A DNA stretch of 64,000 nucleotides from Macrothele yani (Eukaryota; Arthropoda; Arachnida; Araneae; Macrothelidae): the NCBI GenBank assembly GCA_039090855.1, contig CM076999.1, positions 114,327,072 to 114,391,071 of the forward strand. The letters run 5' to 3'. Every line of letters starts with the position of its first letter. The stretch's first letter is position 1. This document shows positions 43,018 through 53,149 of this stretch, piece after piece. The translations under genes and the position numbers were made by a program. The notes below the pieces were generated by a model, which saw nothing but the letters and a program-made list of their open reading frames with translations, was not told the origin of the DNA and did not search any database.

Positions 43018-43776
43018 TGTACCCCATCAGAGCTGCAGAGTATGATCCAGGAACTTGCTGACAAGAGTAAAGAAGTGGGATTAAAAATGAACTTTCAGAA
43101 GACAAAAGTGATGTTCAATGCTTTTACAAGAAATGAAGATTTATCGATTGATGGAGAAAAGCTGGAGATAACAGACACGTACGTTTATCTTGGACAGCAG
43201 ATATCAAGTGAGGGTCACATTGATGAAGAAATTAATCGGCGTACAAAACTTGCCTGGAGAGCTTTTGGAAGAAACAGCATAATTTTCAAGAGCAATATGC
43301 CATTATGTCTTAAAAGAAAAGTGTTTGATCAATGCATCCTTCCAGTGCTTACGTATGGTGCGGAGACGTGGACCTTAACTAAAAGAGACATACAAAGGCT
43401 GCAGACAACTCAAAGTAGCATGGAGAGGTGCATGCTTGGTGTAACCAGGAGAGATAAGAAGAGGAACTCGTGGATCCGAAAAATGACAAGAGTGGAAGAC
43501 ATCATGATCAGAGTTAAATCCCTGAAATGGCAATGGGCTGGACATACTGCCAGAAGGACAGATCATCGATGGACAGCCGAAATTTTAGATTGGATTCCAA
43601 GGGACAGGAAAAGACCCAGAAGAAGACCACATGGGAGGTGGGTTGATGAAATTCGAAAGTATGCAGGGGTGACATGGAGGAGACTGGCACAAGACAGACC
43701 GTTGTGGAAGAAACTTGGGGAGACCTTCGTCCAGCAGTGGATTGATAATGGTTGACAATGATGATGATGATGATTG
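43018..43776 (+). mobile_element. RTE LINE 3' fragment inside element B
   Basis: 5'-truncated LINE copy starting at ACCCCATCAGAGCTGCAGAG and ending in the (ATG)n tail, six bases before the gag ATG. ATTGT occurs at both borders (43014-43018 and about 43773), a possible short target duplication. By eye it is almost identical to the corresponding part of the LINE at 32536-33510, suggesting recent activity of the same LINE family. Confidence 0.85.
43042..43755 (+). CDS. RTE LINE reverse transcriptase C-terminal part (open, 237 codons)
   Basis: Encodes the segment after the catalytic FADD motif: QELADKSKEVGLKMNFQKTK, then TDTYVYLGQQISSEGHIDEE, LTYGAETWTLTKRDIQRLQT, RWTAEILDWIPRDRK and RWVDEIRKYAGVTWRRLAQD. 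The active-site half is missing, so it has no polymerase activity. The frame is uninterrupted. In the full-length RNA of element B it would be a long upstream reading frame whose stop overlaps the ATG run before gag, which might reduce gag-pol translation. Confidence 0.8.
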   Translation: MIQELADKSKEVGLKMNFQKTKVMFNAFTRNEDLSIDGEKLEITDTYVYLGQQISSEGHIDEEINRRTKLAWRAFGRNSIIFKSNMPLCLKRKVFDQCILPVLTYGAETWTLTKRDIQRLQTTQSSMERCMLGVTRRDKKRNSWIRKMTRVEDIMIRVKSLKWQWAGHTARRTDHRWTAEILDWIPRDRKRPRRRPHGRWVDEIRKYAGVTWRRLAQDRPLWKKLGETFVQQWIDNG

Positions 43777-43781
43777 TAATC

Positions 43782-46700
43782 ATGCCTCCGAAGACTAGGA
43801 GAGCAACAGATTCAGAGATACAGGAGGAGGTATCTGATCGTGAAATTGGTAGTGAGGAAGCGATTATGTCAGGTGGTGCTGAAACGATGGTAGCAAGAGC
43901 TAGGTTGCTAGAAATGGAATTGGAGAGGGAAAGGTTTTTATGGGAAAGGTCTCAGAAGGAAGCTGAAATGGCTATAAAGAAACAGGAACTGGAATTAAGA
44001 TCAAAGCAAATGGATCATGAGGTAAGGTTAAAGGAGTTAGAGTTAGCATCGCAATCGGGTAACAGGAGAATTGGGAATATGGTAAGTAATTCAGAAGCCA
44101 TGGTTTCACAGAATAATGAATTTCTGAAATATGTAAATTTGTTGAAAGGTGTTTTGTTGAAACCTCCTTCTAGAGCAGAGGAGTGGCCATTTTTCTTTTA
44201 CCATGCCGAAACTATGTTCAAGCTATATGAAGTGCCTGATGAGTATCAAGGGAAGGTGATATTGCAAAATTTGCAGGGGTATGTACGTCATTTAGCTGCA
44301 ACATTGGGAGCGGAAAAATTGGAAAATTATGTTGACATTAAAGAAATCTTGTTAAAGGAATTTAAAATCACTCCTCTTCAACATAAAAGAAATTTAGAAA
44401 AATGTGTAAAGAAGCCAGAAGAATCTTATACACAGCATATAATGAAAGTCAAAGTTGCACTAGAATTTTACTTGGAATCAAGGGAAATAACGACCTTGGT
44501 AGAATTGAAAGATTTGTTAGTAGCAGACCAAGTAAAGGATGCTTTGCCAAGCCACATTAAATCACATGTGTTGCTAAAGGAGACCGAGAAATGGTTAAAA
44601 ACGACCGAGTTAGCTAGTGAAATTGATAATTTTGTTGCTGCTATGCCAAAGGGAGGAGCTCAGAAATTTGATAACTGGAATAAGCCGAGTACGAAAGTGC
44701 GAGAAATTGGAAGATTTGGGAAGCCTGATTATAACAGAAATAGAAATGAGTTTCAAAGGAATAAGACGGTAGGAAATGCAAGCGGAGGTCGAGTGCAGAC
44801 ACATGCATCTTTTGATAACAGGAATTTAAATAAAAGATGGGAAACGAGAGCTTCGAATAGCATGGAGAAAGTTCAGTGCTTTCGATGTGGATCAAGGGGT
44901 CATGTACGCAAACGGTGTCCCCAGGATCCAGGTTCCGAAGTTACTCACCGATCGAGATCCCAAGATAAAAGAATAAGTGAAAATAAGGAAGAAAAAGGAT
45001 TGAATGAAGTGTGTGTAAAATTGAATATACCGGCAGAGCCTGAATGGATATCGGAAGGAATTCCATCGGGTAAAACAGAGTCAGAATTACCTAAAGTAAA
45101 TTTAAGCATAGAAGGAAATTGCTTTAAAGGAATTATTGATTCAGGAGCACAAATTTGTGTTTTAAGGAGAGAGTTTGTCCCGGATAGATATTTGGAGACC
45201 GGAGGAAAAATATTTGTGCGTCCGGCTATTGGATCGTCAGTGGAAGCGAAGCTGGTATCACTTCCGTTGAGCTTGTTAACGTCACCGAATGATATTCAAC
45301 CTCATGTTCAAGTTTATGCTGCAGTGGTGGATGATTTAAACGAAGAAGCTTTAATTACACCACACGTATATAAAACTCTATGTGAACAGAGAAAGGCATA
45401 CTTAGGAGTGTTTGAAGACCCTAGCGCATTAGTGAGGCAGGCAAATGTGTTAGAAGCCGGAGGGGAGAAAGGTTCCATTCTACCAGCGTTAAGGATCAAG
45501 GACAACCCGTCTACCACTCCTAAGGGGGAAGAAACTAGCGCATCCCCAAGCAGAGCACAGCAAGGGAGTGATTCTCTAGCCCTGGACCAGAGAGGGAAGA
45601 AAGTGAAGGCCATGGATGATAACAATCCCGAACGAAGTGAAGATTCATTGTGTGGAGACTGTGAAAATTTACACCCGGAATCTTCGAGCCAGAAGTTTAA
45701 GAGGCAGCAAACACAGTGCGAGGCTTTGAAAGGGAATTTTACTGACGCACACCGGAATAAAAATAACTACTGGATTGAGTCAGGAATGTTGTATAATACG
45801 GGAAATTTAAATGGGCAGAAATTTAACCAGTTAGTTATTCCTGAGTCTCGAAGGTTAGAAATAATGAAATTGGCTCACCAAACGTTACCTGGGGGTCATT
45901 TAGCAGCGAAAAAGACGGCGGATAGAATAAAGATGTCGTTTTGGTGGGATGGATTGACCAAAGATGTGAAAAAATTTTGTGAAGCTTGTGAGGATTGTCA
46001 ATTACGCAGACGTGTAAGGGTATGTGATAGGGCACCGATCGAGCCTATAGGTAGGCCAGAGTTGCCGTTTCAATGCGTAAATGCGGATATTGTTGGACCT
46101 ATAGAACCCATGTCTTCACAAGGACATAAGTACTTGTTATGTTTGATGGACCAGCATAGTAGATGGCCAGAAGCGGTACCTTTAAAATCATTATCAGCAA
46201 AAGCTACTTGTGAAGCATTTTTAGAAGTGTTCATGCGTACCGGTGTACCAAGTGCAATTATGATGGATAACGGTACTAATTTCAAGTCACAATTAACCCA
46301 GGAATTTTTGAAGCATTTAGGAGCATCTCCAAGGTTTATAACACCAGGTTATGCCCAGGCTAATGGGTTAGCAGAACGATTTAATCAAGTGATGAAACAC
46401 ATGCTGCATCATGCGATTCGAGCCGAAGGCCGTGCTTGGCATCGTCAGTTGCCTTTTCTTTTATGGGCTTATCGTGAGGTACCAAATAGCACGACAGGAG
46501 TATCACCGTTCATGCTCATGTACGGACGCATGCCAACCGGGCCTCTGACAATTTTAAAATCCTGTTGGGAGGATGGCTTAATTTTACCACAAGGAGTAGG
46601 AGAGTCGATAAGTGAATACCTAGAGCGACTGAAGGAAAATTTAAATAATGCAGAGAAATATGCTAAAGACCAATCAGAGGAACAACAGAGGAAGTATGCA

Positions 46701-48431
46701 TACTATCACAATTTGCGGTCCACAGAGAGAAATTTTGAAGTAGGGGATGAGGTGATTGTACTGATCCCTGATTCTACAAACAAATTATGTTCAAGATGGA
46801 TGGGACCTGGAGAAATTGTAGATAGAAAATCACAACATTCATACTTAGTGAAACTACCAGATGGAAGCAAAAGGCATCTCCATCAAAACAAACTGAGGAA
46901 GTATATTCAACCAATAAATGCAGTTGGAATTATTTATGAAAATGATGAGGAGTTTGGCGAAATACGACCGGTTCCTGTAGGAGAAAGGCCAAAGGCAAAG
47001 GAAACTTTGATTTCTGTTAAGGACAAGTGGACACATTTAGACGCATCACAACGAGAGGAATTGATGCAGGTACTTTTAAAATATCATGAAGTGTTTGACG
47101 GAGAGATAAAACGTGCTAAGGTTGGAAGTCATGTAATTCGGCTAAAGCCAGGAGTAGAAAGGAAGCAGCCAAAAATCTATAAAGTGCCAGAAGCTTTGAA
47201 ATCCGAAGTAGAAAAACAAATAGAGGATTTGTTAAAAAGGGGACTAATTGAACCTTCAAATGCAGAAGTGGCATATCCATTAGTTTGTGTGTCTAAGGCA
47301 GATTCATCGATTAGATTATGTGTGGAATTCAGAGGGCTGAACGCCGAGAGTAAAATAGTTCCATTTCCAATGCAGAATGCAACAGAATTGCGCTATAAAG
47401 CTGGAGCTGCTGGATATCTGACAACCTTAGATATTTTGAAAGGTTACTGGGAAATTCCCATGAAAAAAGAGAGTAAGGAGTTAACTTCCTTCGTATCACC
47501 GAAAGGCCAGTATCAGTTTACTGTCATGCCCTATGGATTATCAGGAGCAGCAGGAACGTTCCAGAAAGCTATTAATATTGCCCTTAGACCTCACCAAGAA
47601 TATGCTGAGAGTTATATAGATGACATAATAATTTTCTCAGAAATATGGAAACAGCACTTGGATCATATAGCTGCAGTACTCAATACTTTGCGACAGCTAA
47701 ATTTTGCAGGAAATTTAAAGAAGTGCTCTTTTGCAAAATCAGAAGTTAAGTACCTTGGTCATGTGGTCGGCTCAGGTAAACATGGACCTGATCCTGATAA
47801 GATATCAGTGATTAAAAATTTGCAGCGACCAAAGACAAAAAGAGATTTGAGATCCGCTTTAGGATTGTTTAATTATTACAGGGAATATATTCCAAATTAT
47901 TCTATATTGGCTAAACCACTTACAGATTTAACAAAGAAATATGTGGCAAATAATATTCCATGGTCAGTAGAAGCTGACAAGTGCTTTATAGAATTGAGAG
48001 ACGCTTTATGTAAGGTTACATATTTGAGTACTCCTGATTTGAGTAAGCCCTTCGAGATAAGCTGTGACGCGTCTTCAGTTGGAATCGCAGCTTGCCTCGG
48101 ACAAAGGGATGACAAGGGAAATGTTCGCCCAATAACTTTCATTAGTCGAAAGTTAACAGAAGCACAGAGTAAGTGGAGCACCATCGAAAGAGAAGCTTAC
48201 GCAGCTATTTATGCTCTAGAGAAATTTGAGATGTGGACCTATGGAGGACAGATTACTCTCTATAGTGATCACAATCCTTTGAAGTACTTGACAGAAGGCA
48301 TTCCTAAAAATGCAAGATTGCAAAGATGGGCATTAGCAATAGCTCGTTTCAATGTGACAGTTCGTCATAAGTCTGGGAAGGCTAATCTTGATGCGGATGC
48401 TCTCTCTAGACTCGGACATGAGAATGCGTAG
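43782..48431 (+). CDS. gag-pol: element B gag-pol polyprotein (Gag-PR-IN-RT-RNase H), intact
   Basis: One uninterrupted frame of about 1,549 codons from ATG 43782 (MPPKTRR). The same frame is open upstream through an ATG run supplied by the LINE tail, so I prefer the first Met after it. Residues counted from 43752: Gag with a long Glu/Lys/Arg-rich coiled-coil-like segment near 45-115; zinc knuckle CFRCGSRGHVRKRC at about 376-389; protease IIDSGAQI, catalytic D463; integrase zinc-binding H near 707 to CEACEDCQ near 743-750; integrase D779, D839, E875 (35 between the last two); RT YIDD at 1288-1291; RNase H CDAS, D1439. Integrase before RT is the Gmr1-like order, unlike standard Ty3/gypsy. No frameshift or stop is seen; it could be autonomous. 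Confidence 0.95.
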   Translation: MPPKTRRATDSEIQEEVSDREIGSEEAIMSGGAETMVARARLLEMELERERFLWERSQKEAEMAIKKQELELRSKQMDHEVRLKELELASQSGNRRIGNMVSNSEAMVSQNNEFLKYVNLLKGVLLKPPSRAEEWPFFFYHAETMFKLYEVPDEYQGKVILQNLQGYVRHLAATLGAEKLENYVDIKEILLKEFKITPLQHKRNLEKCVKKPEESYTQHIMKVKVALEFYLESREITTLVELKDLLVADQVKDALPSHIKSHVLLKETEKWLKTTELASEIDNFVAAMPKGGAQKFDNWNKPSTKVREIGRFGKPDYNRNRNEFQRNKTVGNASGGRVQTHASFDNRNLNKRWETRASNSMEKVQCFRCGSRGHVRKRCPQDPGSEVTHRSRSQDKRISENKEEKGLNEVCVKLNIPAEPEWISEGIPSGKTESELPKVNLSIEGNCFKGIIDSGAQICVLRREFVPDRYLETGGKIFVRPAIGSSVEAKLVSLPLSLLTSPNDIQPHVQVYAAVVDDLNEEALITPHVYKTLCEQRKAYLGVFEDPSALVRQANVLEAGGEKGSILPALRIKDNPSTTPKGEETSASPSRAQQGSDSLALDQRGKKVKAMDDNNPERSEDSLCGDCENLHPESSSQKFKRQQTQCEALKGNFTDAHRNKNNYWIESGMLYNTGNLNGQKFNQLVIPESRRLEIMKLAHQTLPGGHLAAKKTADRIKMSFWWDGLTKDVKKFCEACEDCQLRRRVRVCDRAPIEPIGRPELPFQCVNADIVGPIEPMSSQGHKYLLCLMDQHSRWPEAVPLKSLSAKATCEAFLEVFMRTGVPSAIMMDNGTNFKSQLTQEFLKHLGASPRFITPGYAQANGLAERFNQVMKHMLHHAIRAEGRAWHRQLPFLLWAYREVPNSTTGVSPFMLMYGRMPTGPLTILKSCWEDGLILPQGVGESISEYLERLKENLNNAEKYAKDQSEEQQRKYAYYHNLRSTERNFEVGDEVIVLIPDSTNKLCSRWMGPGEIVDRKSQHSYLVKLPDGSKRHLHQNKLRKYIQPINAVGIIYENDEEFGEIRPVPVGERPKAKETLISVKDKWTHLDASQREELMQVLLKYHEVFDGEIKRAKVGSHVIRLKPGVERKQPKIYKVPEALKSEVEKQIEDLLKRGLIEPSNAEVAYPLVCVSKADSSIRLCVEFRGLNAESKIVPFPMQNATELRYKAGAAGYLTTLDILKGYWEIPMKKESKELTSFVSPKGQYQFTVMPYGLSGAAGTFQKAINIALRPHQEYAESYIDDIIIFSEIWKQHLDHIAAVLNTLRQLNFAGNLKKCSFAKSEVKYLGHVVGSGKHGPDPDKISVIKNLQRPKTKRDLRSALGLFNYYREYIPNYSILAKPLTDLTKKYVANNIPWSVEADKCFIELRDALCKVTYLSTPDLSKPFEISCDASSVGIAACLGQRDDKGNVRPITFISRKLTEAQSKWSTIEREAYAAIYALEKFEMWTYGGQITLYSDHNPLKYLTEGIPKNARLQRWALAIARFNVTVRHKSGKANLDADALSRLGHENA

Positions 48432-48987
48432 AGGTTACTGAAAAAAAATAGAGAATGTTCCATTGTAAATGATATTTCAGTAAACGTTCAGTGTGAATTA
48501 GTATTGTGTGTAATTAATGTAAGTGATAAAAGTTTACCAAGAGATAATCATATTTTCTTGTGTATTATTATTTTCGTGACAATGTTATACTTAATAGGTG
48601 CAATGTTTGATGCTATATGTATGTTACTTTGGTAATGTAAAGTTACCACGTCTAATGCTAAGAGTAACGCCTCAATGGATGGAGAACGGGAAAAGAAGTT
48701 ATTATTGGTAATGTCAGATTCTTGAAAGGATTAATTCCTGCCCAAGTGAATTGAAAATGTCGTCTGAGTGGAATTTAGTGTTATTTGCGTATAACTATTT
48801 TTAAAAATGAAGAAGTTAGACCATGGGACATAAACAGAAATACACACAGCACAGTAAGGTGCATTGAATATTTTAAATTGCTTTGGCTCTTAGTTCTAAA
48901 ATTGTACTGGGACTAAAGCAACACCCTTTAGGTTTAAGTGGTTTCCATTTCACGACCTTGGTCGAGTAATGTTAAACCGGAAGGGGG
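48432..48987 (+). other. element B 3' untranslated region and polypurine tract
   Basis: ~555 bp between the stop and the 3' LTR. No envelope-like frame. It ends in AAACCGGAAGGGGG, the polypurine tract directly before the LTR. Confidence 0.8.
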
Positions 48988-49598
48988 TGTGAGGATCTCT
49001 GCGAACGAGAGGCCCCTTTAAATACTTATATATGATTTTTGTGTCTTTTTCGTGTGTATATGTATGTGTTCAAGTGACAGCCGTGTAAGATATCTTTTAT
49101 GAGAACGAACAATTTATCCTTGCAAACTCACTGCTGGACATTTTGGGGACATTGGTCCTCAACGACGCCATTTTGCTCGAACTCGTAAGATAGTCGTTGG
49201 TTGTCAAATACATGGTGATATTCGGTACGCCTTCTTACATGCTTGGAGGCGGAACTTAAAGAACATTCGTTACGAGGTGTCAACAATGCAACCCCCGAAA
49301 ACGTTGGGGGGTTCGCGGAGGAAGGGAGACGAGGAGGATTTAGAGATTGGAAGGCTAGGAGAATGAGATGTCACGGTGATACACCATAATGGTTTTTTTT
49401 TTCGTTGTATGGGATATAACCCATAAAGCATGTAAATAATGTACAGTTATATATATATATATATACCTTGAATAAATATTCGGATTTCTTGGCAAATGGA
49501 TTCCTGAACTGAAGGTATTTTCCTTAAGGCCGTACTTTGTGAAGGACGAAACGAACCAAACGAGCCTGGGAACCACAGGCTCGCTAAAACATGTCACA
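48988..49598 (+). repeat. element B 3' LTR
   Basis: 611 bp; near-identical to the 5' LTR (one extra G in GTTGGGGGG, one extra T in a T-run, GGCTAGG for GGCGAGG, AACCACAGG for AACAACAGG). Followed by CATGT. Confidence 0.95.
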
Positions 49599-50129
49599 CA
49601 TGTTTTCAGAAAGTTAAGCTTTTTTCTTTTATTGACAATTCGTCATTTAAATTTTTTTTTTTTTAACATATCACATTTCACGCAGAAAACTGTCTCTTCA
49701 AACCTCGTCTACTGTATTTTTTGTGAAACATTTCGAATATTCAAGTGTTCGTTTAATTCGACTTTGACCCTCTACATAAGAGGTTACCTGTGTTTTTGTA
49801 AGTATGTTTCGAAGACACTTGTTATTTTTTTTTTTTCAATTTTTGATTTTTCGCATTTTATTTTTTTCCCTTAATTTTCAGTTCTGTGATTTGTTTAAGA
49901 AAAAGCCGGGGCGAACGATTCCATCATGTGATTTTGCTAGAAAAACTCTTTAAAAGAGCGTTTTTTTTTTTTTTTTTTCCTGCTTTCAAAAAGTTTAACT
50001 TGTTTTTCGTTATTAACAATTTGTCATTCAAAAAATTTACTTTTTTTCGAACATATCACAATTCACACAGAAAATTGTCTCTTTATCTGATGCAGGTTGA
50101 ATTGGGGCCACATTTTCTGCAAAAGACCT

Positions 50130-50440
50130 TTTTTTGGAACTAAGATCTTTAAATCTATCAAAAGCTTCATGCAATATTTTTCTCTTTCTTTGTCTTTCAC
50201 CTCTTTGCAGTGAAATTTTCAACCTTTGATCTCACCAAATTGACTGTTGGTGTAGCCGACGATTTCAATATCTTTTTCATTGGTTAACCAAGCAGGCGAT
50301 TCATCATATCGTCTTCGTACTTACTATTTAAAAAGTGCTCACTACAAATCCTGGCATTTTTCAAATTAAAAGAATCTGCTCTGCAACACCTGTTAACCCA
50401 GTCTTTTCTAACTACTGGGTCGATTCGAGGGAAACAGTGA
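50130..50440 (-). pseudogene. THAP domain pseudogene, left copy
   Basis: Minus-strand translation gives a decayed THAP zinc-binding domain (C2CH): W.NRC at about 50400, ADSFNLKNARIC.EHFLNSKY-like sequence, then an ILKSSATPTVN-like segment corresponding to the AVPTIF box. THAP domains are the DNA-binding part of P-element transposases and of domesticated relatives. The rest of a transposase is not recognised. It is the inverted partner of 51309-51620. Confidence 0.65.
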
Positions 50441-50534
50441 AAAATTATGTACTAAAGAAATTAAGTAAAAAAATTCGATGTCGGAAATACAACCAAATAA
50501 ACAGCAGATAACTAATGCGAATGCAATAAACGTG

Positions 50535-50769
50535 TGGCAGCACCGGTGGGGCAGTGGTCTAAGCGATGGCCTCTGATCATTCGCCCGAACAGGGTCCGGG
50601 TTCGAATCCCGGTGAGGCATGGATGTTGTGCTTGTCTTACGGCACTGGCTCTTTCCCTTCCCTGGAACCAGTGACCCTAAATTAGGGACGGGCGACTGCT
50701 TATAGCCCATTGAGTTGCTCACGGTGGTCGTTAAACCTCCAATAAAAAAATAATAATAATAATAATAAT
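50535..50769 (+). mobile_element. tRNA-derived SINE, family 2, copy 2
   Basis: Duplication AATAAACGTG (50525-50534 and 50770-50779). Same A box region (GGGGCAGTGGTCTAAGCG), B box GGTTCGAATCC and body as copy 1, with an (AAT)n tail. Inserted in the left arm of the THAP inverted repeat; the right arm has the uninterrupted sequence CAACAAACGTGGGC on the opposite strand. Confidence 0.9.
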
Positions 50770-51094
50770 AATAAACGTGGGCTAACAGTATCCACCGAGC
50801 GCTTTAGGTCGCGCACTGCGAGTGACATGCATCCCCGTGACGTCACTCAGCGGCATAGCCGAGGACCACCTCAACGAGCAGAAACAAAAAGCGATGATCC
50901 AGCCCTTGTTACTAAGCCCTGAGAGCAGCAGACACTAGATGGATTAGACTACCAGACACCATAAATTGTAAGGTCAAACAGACACCCCCTTCCCCTTTGA
51001 CCCTCCGACAAAAGACACACAGCACAACATCAAGCCCTGGCACAACACAGATGTTAATCCCACTGGTAAGGTCACACAAGGTAAGTCATGCAGG

Positions 51095-51775
51095 CTATAT
51101 CAAGGGCTGGCTCATCTCTTTGTCTTTCTGGTCGTTGATGTGGTTTTCTCACCTGTTCAGCTCAGTGACGTCACGGGGATGCATGTCACTTGTCAGTGCG
51201 CGATGAAACGCGCTCGGTGGATGCTGTTAGCCCACGTTTGTTGCATTCGCATTAGTTATCTGCTGTTTATTAGGTTGTATTTCTGACATCGAATTTTTTA
51301 GCACATCGTTTTCGTACAATGGCTTCTTGCGCTCTTGCTACGTGGACCTAGTAGTTACAAAAAACTGGGTTAACAGGTGTTGAGCAGATTCGTTTAATTT
51401 GAAATATGCCAGAATTTGCAGTGAGCACTTTTTAAATAGTAAGTACGAAGACGATATGATGAATCGCCTGCTTGGTTAGCCAGTGAAAAAGATATTGAAA
51501 TCGTCGGCTTTAGCAACAGTCAATTTACCGAGATCAAACGTTGAAAATGTCACTGCAAGAGGTGAAAGACAAAGAAGGAGAAAAATACTGCATGATGCTT
51601 TTGATAGACTTAAAAATCTTCGTTAAAAAAAAAAAAAGTCTTTTGCAGAAAATGTAGCCCCAATTCAACCTGCATCAGATAAAGAGACAGTTTTCTGTGT
51701 TAAATGTAATATGTTAAAAAAAAAGTAAATTTTATAAATGACAAATTATCAATAACGGAAAACGAGCAAAACTTT

Positions 51776-51807
<32 letters not shown>

Positions 51808-52380
51808 GGATATTTTAAGGAGGTTTTCTAGCAGAGCCAGAAGATGAAATCGTTCGCGCCGGCTTTTATTGAAACAAATCAGAGAACTGAAAATTAAGGT
51901 AGAAAAAAAAAAAAAAAAATACGAAAAATCAAAAATTGAAAAAAAAAAAGACAAATGCTTTCGAAACATACTTACAAAAACACAGGTAACTTCTCTTGTA
52001 AAGGGTAAAAGTTGAATTAAATGGACACCTGCATATCCGAAACGTTTCACAAAAATTACAGTAGCCAAGGTTTTGTTATTAACAAAAAAGCCTTACTGAA
52101 AGTAATAAGAGGAAGTCATTAATCAGTAGAAAAAAGCATTATTTTCGCGTTTGATGGAAGTAATACACATATAAAAGAGGAAACAATCAATGATATATTT
52201 TGTTTCTTCAAATCACTTCACCATTTTGTTTCATATTCGGCAGCTCAATAGTTGTATTTTTATCATCAGAGTTCCCAGTGCAGAGCAAAGCAAACGCGAT
52301 TCCTAACACTCAGCGATGCATCCCAGCTGCGTCACCAGCCGCAACTTCCGGGGACAACTGAAATCTGCCCTGACAATGGG
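51095..52380 (+). mobile_element. THAP-domain (P-like) transposon, right copy, inverted
   Basis: Starts near CAAGGGCTGGCTCATC and runs in the opposite orientation to the left copy; the two are separated by about 190 bp. Shared inverted segments include GATGCATGTCACT, GGATGCTGTTAGCCCACGTT and CATCAAACGCGAAAATAATG (opposite strands). It ends near CAGATTTCAGTTGTCCCCGG read from 52370. Contains only the THAP part of a transposase, so it is non-autonomous or decayed. Confidence 0.65.
51309..51620 (+). pseudogene. THAP domain pseudogene, right copy
   Basis: From about 51357 the frame reads KNWVNRC, a stop, ADSFNLKYARICSEHFLNSK, a second stop after LLG, then VKKILKSSALATVNLPRSN and a basic tail ERQRRRKILHDAF. 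The Cys/Cys/His zinc ligands (C of NRC, C and H of ICSEHF) and the AVPTIF-equivalent region are recognisable. The first part (ATG at about 51320, MASCALATW) carries further stops. Confidence 0.75.
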
Positions 52381-52622
52381 AAAAGTGTGTGTGTGGGGTG
52401 GGGGGGAAGTGTTGTTGAAGGGAGATCATTTCTAAGAACATTCCAGGGGATTACCTCCCTTCAATGAGCAAGAAGAAAGCTCCTGGGTTAGCATATTTAC
52501 AGACATACAAACAAAAACTGGGGGTTGGGTTGAGATTCCCATTACTGCAGTGCAGAAACAAGACAGGGGGAAAAAAATAAGCACTTGTTTAAAAAAAATA
52601 AGGACATTTCAGGGCCTTATAA

Positions 52623-52919
52623 ATGGAAATTAGAAATAAGAAGTTTTTAAGGACCGTACAAATCTTGGAATGGTTAAGCCCAAACAAGACGCCCACACCA
52701 CGTCCAGAACATGATTTTCATCCTGCGAAGATCATGTTGTGTGTCTGGTGGTACATGGAAGGCATTATTCACTGGGAAATCATGTTGAGGAATCCGACCA
52801 TTAACGCTACATTCTATTGTGGGCAACTCCGCCGTGTGGAGGGAGCAATTCAGAAGAAACGGCCACATCGACGCCATGGCAAAGAATATCTAACGCTTAA
52901 AGAAGGTCAACTCTCATAA
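52623..52919 (+). pseudogene. mariner transposase, middle fragment
   Basis: PEHDFHPAKIMLCVWWYMEG and IHWEIMLRNPTINATFYCGQ match the segment between the first and second catalytic aspartates of mariner transposases (KVMLCIWWD...GVVYYELL type). The frame starts in unrelated sequence. No inverted repeats found; the aspartate of the WWD position is replaced by Tyr. Confidence 0.75.
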
Positions 52920-53149
52920 AGTAAAACAGGCGGCAACAGCGCCACCACATCATAAGAGGTAATATGTTCTGTGGGAAAGTTAACATACAGGAGCAAAACA
53001 CGTTTGGGAGACTACGCCAGTGAAGCTTTTCTTCGATGCACGATGGTTTCCTTCGATCTGATGACTATTTGCTCAGAGCAGTTTTTTGTTGTTGTTGTTT
53101 TCTGCTATCCCGCCCATCCCTTATTTTGGTAAGAAAATTAGTATTACCA

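Larger units (their letters stand above)
41086..49598 (+). mobile_element. LTR retrotransposon element B, Gmr1-like gene order
   Basis: 8.5 kb with a perfect CATGT duplication (41081-41085 and 49599-49603). The surrounding THAP repeat is continuous across the insertion (compare TTTTTCGTGTTTTCAGAAAG near 40682). LTRs of 608 and 611 bp differ by about two substitutions and two homopolymer length changes by eye, so insertion is recent. Integrase precedes reverse transcriptase. A LINE fragment lies in the leader. Confidence 0.95.
36820..50906 (-). mobile_element. THAP-domain (P-like) transposon, left copy, split by four insertions
   Basis: Segments 36820-37052, 38249-38356, 40456-41085 and 49599-50906 are consecutive pieces of one element, as shown by alignment by eye to the inverted copy at 51095-52380. 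Interrupting insertions are a Ginger-like transposon, a hAT element, LTR element B and a SINE. Near both ends it has AAGGGCTGGATCAT / AAAGGCTGGCTCAT reading inward, a candidate terminal inverted repeat. Exact termini are uncertain because some similarity continues outside. It encodes a THAP domain near its right end. Confidence 0.65.

Noticed and set aside
43752..43781. The upstream ATG run as the true gag start of element B
   Set aside because: It is the (ATG)n tail of an inserted LINE fragment; the Met at 43782 begins sequence not explained by the LINE.
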